Source: Paenilisteria riparia FSL S10-1204 (GTDB lineage: Bacteria > Bacillota > Bacilli > Lactobacillales > Listeriaceae). Taken from it: a DNA stretch of 64,000 nt. A model generated the notes under the pieces. It did no database searches. It worked only from the letters and a program-made list of their open reading frames with translations, and was not told the DNA's origin. Each line of letters begins with the position of its first letter. Position 1 is the first letter of the stretch. The stretch covers positions 503,252-567,251 of the forward strand of contig NZ_AODL01000007.1 in assembly GCF_000525995.1 (NCBI RefSeq), given 5' to 3'. This document shows, piece by piece, positions 60,057-64,000 of this stretch. A program made the position numbers and the translations under genes.

Positions 60057-61994
60057 ATGAATACTCGGGAAAAGGTATTGGCGTTTATTAAGAAGCACCA
60101 ACTTATTCATGAAAAAGATCAGCTACTCGTCGGTGTTTCGGGCGGGGCCGATTCCATGGCGCTTCTTCATTTTTTAATCCAAACTGCGATAGTTCCGAGG
60201 CACGCGATGACAGTGGCGCACATCAATCATGGCTTGCGTGCAGAATCAGTGGACGAAGAGCAGCTTGTTGCCGATGTTTGCGATACATATGGAATTCGCT
60301 TCGAAACAACGCAATTAGACATCAGGCATCTAGCAGAACAAGAGAAAGCCGGAATTGAGGAAACTGCGCGCAAGTACCGCTACACCTTCTTCCGAGGATT
60401 AATGCGCAAATACCATTGTCAAAAACTTGTTTTAGCGCATCATGCCGATGACCAAATGGAGACAATCCTCATGCGTTTAGTGCGGGGTAGTTCGGATTTA
60501 GGGTGGCTCGGGATGCAAGCCAAGCGCGATTTTGCACATGGAAAGCTGGTTCGTCCTTTTTTACCAATTACAAAAGAGGAAGTTGTTGCGTTTTGTGATA
60601 CAGAAGAAGTGCCGTATTTAGAAGACGCCAGCAATCAAGAAGATAGCTACACGCGAAACCGATACCGCAAGGCCTTATTGCCCTTTATGAAACAGGAAAA
60701 TGGGAGTGTCCATGAGCAATTTTTACGATTTTCCGAAGAAACGACGGCGGATTTTCAGTTTTTGAATCAATTGTCAGAGCAAGCCATGTTAAGAATGGTG
60801 ACCTATGGTGAGAAGGAAGTGAAATTGTCACTCACAGAGTGGAAGAAACTAGCCCAACCTTTACAACGCCGCACAATTCATTTACTATTGAAATATCTGT
60901 TTAAAGACAATGTCTCACTTATATCAGCAGGACATATCGACCAAATTATGCGCCTAAATAAAGAAACTAATCCATCTGGAATACTTCATTTGCCAAATGG
61001 ACTTACTGTGCGACGTGCTTACGAAGAATTGGCGTTTTTAACAGAGACAATTAGCAAAGCGCAAGAATTTTATCATCAGTTATATGATGGTGACCGCGTC
61101 ACATTGCTAGACGGAGCTGAGATTCGTTTGAAGACAAAGAGTTCCGTTGTTCAAACAGCAGGGCTTAATGGTGTTATCGTGAATCAAGCAGATATCCAGC
61201 TACCACTAATTATTAGAGGGCGGATGAACGGTGATCGCATGAAAACAACAGGAGGGACACGCAAGCTCAAATCGATTTTCATCGATGCCAAAATTCCCAA
61301 ACATGAGCGTGATACATGGCCGATTGTGACGGACTATTCAGGTGAAATTTTATGGATTCCAGGTGTTCAAGCTTCTACGTATCAAGTCAAACCAAGTCGT
61401 GAAACAAAGCAATATATTATAAGATATCATCGTAATTTAGGAGGAAACAAAAACATGCACAACGAAATTCAAAAAGTGTTGATTAGCGAAGAAGAAATTC
61501 AGGATAAAATTGCCGAGTTAGGCAAAGAACTGACGGCGGAGTACGAAGGGCGTTTTCCATTGGTCATTGGTGTTCTTAAAGGTGCGACACCGTTCATGAC
61601 TGATTTGTTAAAGCGCGTCGACACGCACTTAGAAATGGATTTCATGGACGTATCGAGTTATGGTAACGGCACTGTCTCTACAGGAGAAGTGAAAATTATT
61701 AAAGATTTAAACACATCTGTAGAAGGACGCGACGTATTAATTATTGAAGATATCATTGATAGCGGACGCACATTGAGCTATTTAGTTGACCTACTGAAAT
61801 ACCGCAAAGCCAAATCCGTAAAACTTGTAACACTGCTTGATAAACCAGAAGGACGCAACGTAGAAATTGACGCAGATTATGTCGGTTTTGTTGTGCCAAA
61901 TGAATTCGTTGTTGGCTATGGCCTTGACTTCGCAGAGCGTTATCGCAATCTGCCTTACATCGGCGTGCTGAAGCCAGAAATCTATGCGGACTAA
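60057..61994 (+). CDS. tilS/hprT: TilS-Hpt fusion: tRNA-Ile lysidine synthase and hypoxanthine phosphoribosyltransferase
   Basis: One 645-aa frame. Residues 1 to about 465 are TilS: PP-loop [33 protein letters not shown] and a C-terminal TilS domain. TilS puts lysidine at the wobble base of tRNA-Ile(CAU). Residues 467-645 are Hpr[20 protein letters not shown], the PRPP loop [14 protein letters not shown] and [18 protein letters not shown]. Bacillus has two genes; a fused form is known in Listeria. Between the parts lies a strong internal ribosome site and ATG 61455, so free HprT may also be made. ATG 60057 follows gaggg. Confidence 0.93.
   Translation: MNTREKVLAFIKKHQLIHEKDQLLVGVSGGADSMALLHFLIQTAIVPRHAMTVAHINHGLRAESVDEEQLVADVCDTYGIRFETTQLDIRHLAEQEKAGIEETARKYRYTFFRGLMRKYHCQKLVLAHHADDQMETILMRLVRGSSDLGWLGMQAKRDFAHGKLVRPFLPITKEEVVAFCDTEEVPYLEDASNQEDSYTRNRYRKALLPFMKQENGSVHEQFLRFSEETTADFQFLNQLSEQAMLRMVTYGEKEVKLSLTEWKKLAQPLQRRTIHLLLKYLFKDNVSLISAGHIDQIMRLNKETNPSGILHLPNGLTVRRAYEELAFLTETISKAQEFYHQLYDGDRVTLLDGAEIRLKTKSSVVQTAGLNGVIVNQADIQLPLIIRGRMNGDRMKTTGGTRKLKSIFIDAKIPKHERDTWPIVTDYSGEILWIPGVQASTYQVKPSRETKQYIIRYHRNLGGNKNMHNEIQKVLISEEEIQDKIAELGKELTAEYEGRFPLVIGVLKGATPFMTDLLKRVDTHLEMDFMDVSSYGNGTVSTGEVKIIKDLNTSVEGRDVLIIEDIIDSGRTLSYLVDLLKYRKAKSVKLVTLLDKPEGRNVEIDADYVGFVVPNEFVVGYGLDFAERYRNLPYIGVLKPEIYAD
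61439..61457 (+). promoter_or_regulatory. Internal ribosome-binding site and start for HprT
   Basis: AGGAGG at 61439-61444 is ten bases from an in-frame ATG at 61455 whose product (179 aa) is exactly a standard HprT. Confidence 0.65.
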
Positions 61995-62331
61995 TTTAGT
62001 TCACAAATTGAAATAAGTTTGTTAACATATAGAAAACAGTAGCTAATGTAGTAAGGACGCGCTAATTTTTTCCTGCCGCAAAAAAACCTCACCCGCAACA
62101 TGCAAATCATTGGGAAATTGCCGTTCGGTATGCTATCATTAGTCTTAGTTTTTAGCTCAATATGCCTATTTGAGGAATTATAATAAACCATGCTTTTATT
62201 TAATAGAAAGTCTTCGTAAGGGGAACAAAAGCCGGATTCGTTTTTGCACAAAGAAAGGGAGCAGCAAGTTACGCCCGATTTTTAAGATGTGAAGAAACTA
62301 GTCTAAGCTCTTACGTGGGAGGAGGTAAGGA
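61995..62331. other. Intergenic region before ftsH
   Basis: 337 bp, no supported gene. A TATAAT at about 62180 may be part of the ftsH promoter; no convincing -35 or hairpin was found. Confidence 0.4.
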
Positions 62332-64000
62332 ATGAACCGCTTTTTTAGAAATGCCATATTTTACGTTATCATTTTCCTGGTGATTATAGGGATTGTGGCC
62401 ACATTCAACAACAATAGTGAAACATCGAAAGAAATTAGTTACGATGAGTTCATCTCGAAAATGGGTGATGATCAAGTCAAGTCATTCTCCATTCAGCCAG
62501 ATCGTAGTGTTTACGTCATCGACGGAGAATTAAAAGACGCAGTAAAAACAGATAGCAAAGTCGGCAAAGACCAAACAACAACGAAATTCACGACTTATGC
62601 GATTAACAGTGATCAATTGCTAACACAAATGGACAAGTTAGCAGATGACCACGATGTGAAAATGACAGTCGTTCCTGCCAAACAAAACAGTGGTTGGATT
62701 ACGTTCTTCACTTCCATCATTCCATTCGTTATTATTTTCATCTTGTTCTTCTTCTTGATGAGCCAAGCACAAGGTGGCGGCGGTGGCGGTCGAGTTATGA
62801 ACTTTGGTAAAAGTAAAGCCAAACTTTATAACGACGACAAGAAGAAAGTCCGCTTCACTGATGTAGCCGGAGCAGACGAAGAGAAACAAGAATTAGTGGA
62901 AGTCGTGGAATTCTTAAAAGATCCGCGCAAATTTGCTGAACTTGGCGCACGTATTCCGAAAGGGGTCTTACTTGTAGGTCCTCCAGGGACAGGTAAAACA
63001 TTACTTGCTCGTGCAGTAGCTGGTGAAGCAGGCGTACCGTTCTTCTCTATCAGTGGTTCGGACTTCGTAGAAATGTTTGTCGGTGTCGGTGCAAGCCGTG
63101 TTCGTGACCTTTTTGAAAATGCGAAGAAAAACGCACCGTGTATTATCTTTATCGATGAAATTGACGCAGTTGGTCGTCAACGTGGCGCAGGAATGGGCGG
63201 CGGACATGACGAACGCGAACAAACATTGAACCAATTGCTAGTAGAAATGGATGGTTTCGGCGGTAACGAAGGAATCATCATTATTGCAGCGACTAACCGT
63301 GCTGACGTACTTGACCCAGCGTTACTACGTCCAGGCCGTTTTGACCGTCAGATTATGGTGGACCGCCCAGATGTTAAAGGACGTGAAGCTGTACTACAAG
63401 TTCACGCACGTAACAAACCACTTGCGAAGAGTGTAGACTTAAAAGCAATCGCACAACGTACGCCAGGATTCTCTGGTGCCGATTTAGAGAACTTGTTGAA
63501 TGAAGCCGCACTCGTTGCAGCACGTTCCGACAAGAAAGAAATTGATATGAAAGACCTAGACGAAGCAAGCGATCGCGTTATCGCTGGCCCGGCTAAAGAA
63601 AAACCGAGTTATTTCTGTTAAAGAACGCCGTACCGTTGCGTATCATGAAAGTGGTCACGTAATCGTCGGAATGGTACTTGATGAAGCAGAAGTAGTCCAT
63701 AAAGTAACAATCGTACCACGGGGACAAGCAGGCGGCTATGCCGTTATGCTACCAAAAGAAGATCGTTTCTTGATGACGAAAGCTGAATTGATGGACCGTA
63801 TCACTGGTTTATTAGGTGGACGTGTAGCAGAAGAAATCGAATTTGGTGAAGTAACAACAGGAGCAAGTAATGACTTCGAACGTGCGACACAAATTGCGCG
63901 CCGGATGGTAACCGAATGGGGTATGAGTGATAAAATTGGTCCACTTCAATTTGCATCTGGTAATGACCAAGTCTTTATGGGCCGCGATTTTGGCAATGGC
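62332..64000 (+). CDS. ftsH: ATP-dependent zinc metalloprotease FtsH, 3' truncated, frameshift in this sequence
   Basis: Two transmembrane helices flank an extracytoplasmic domain (residues 8-25 and about 122-142). The AAA+ module has [21 protein letters not shown] and the SRH region [21 protein letters not shown]. The first frame stops at 63621 with KEKPSYFC. From about 63605 another frame continues [22 protein letters not shown] (zinc motif HESGH) to the window edge. One base too many near 63596-63605 explains it. Losing the protease domain would be costly, so an error in the sequence is the likeliest cause. ATG 62332 follows gggaggagg. Confidence 0.92.

Overview
The window looks like a chromosome segment of a Listeriaceae member outside the Listeria monocytogenes group. 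The right end carries the block pth - mfd - spoVB-like flippase - yabO/rqcP - divIC - yabR - tilS/hpt fusion - ftsH, an order and a tilS-hpt fusion known from Listeria. DNA is low to moderate in GC, and LPXTG, WxL and LCP surface proteins point to a Gram-positive cell wall. A nirBD/siroheme/nreABC nitrite-nitrate module sits between yabO and divIC. This suggests one of the nitrate-reducing Listeria sensu lato species; that assignment is inference.

Layout. 0-11 kb: a 5'-truncated NagB-like gene and two paralogous GH1 phospho-beta-glycosidase genes flanking an LPXTG adhesin and a compact locus made of a small secreted protein, two ATPase-permease ABC proteins and an M50-like membrane protease. 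The ABC genes are broken in five places. 11-16 kb: TetR and MarR regulators, a VOC dioxygenase, an esterase, a phosphatase, a HAD enzyme and a YjdI/YjdJ pair. 16-23 kb: a minus-strand fructose-type PTS operon (PRD regulator, EIIA, class II aldolase, EIIB, EIIC, D-lyxose isomerase), divergent from a third GH1 gene. 23-29 kb: VanZ-like protein, GH18 chitinase with cre sites, DUF308, amidohydrolase, LOG protein, YdjC deacetylase and paired CrcB fluoride channels. 29-38 kb: cell-envelope genes (hydrolase-like protein, LCP, polysaccharide deacetylase, 1161-aa WxL protein, SH3-C39 protein, membrane/lipoprotein). 37.6-41 kb: RtcB RNA ligase divergent from two tandem WYL regulators. 41-44 kb: phosphohexomutase, YwqE-type phosphatase, ASCH protein. 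44-64 kb: the conserved block with the nitrite module inserted.

The most pervasive oddity is frame disruption. At least a dozen genes are each restored by a one-base change, most often at a run of eight A or T where seven would be in frame. Some may be sequencing errors (ftsH is hit too). Others sit within the first ten codons, where poly(A) slippage could act as an on/off switch. One ABC lesion is a 4-bp tandem duplication and looks like real decay.

No tRNA, rRNA, CRISPR array or insertion sequence was recognised.
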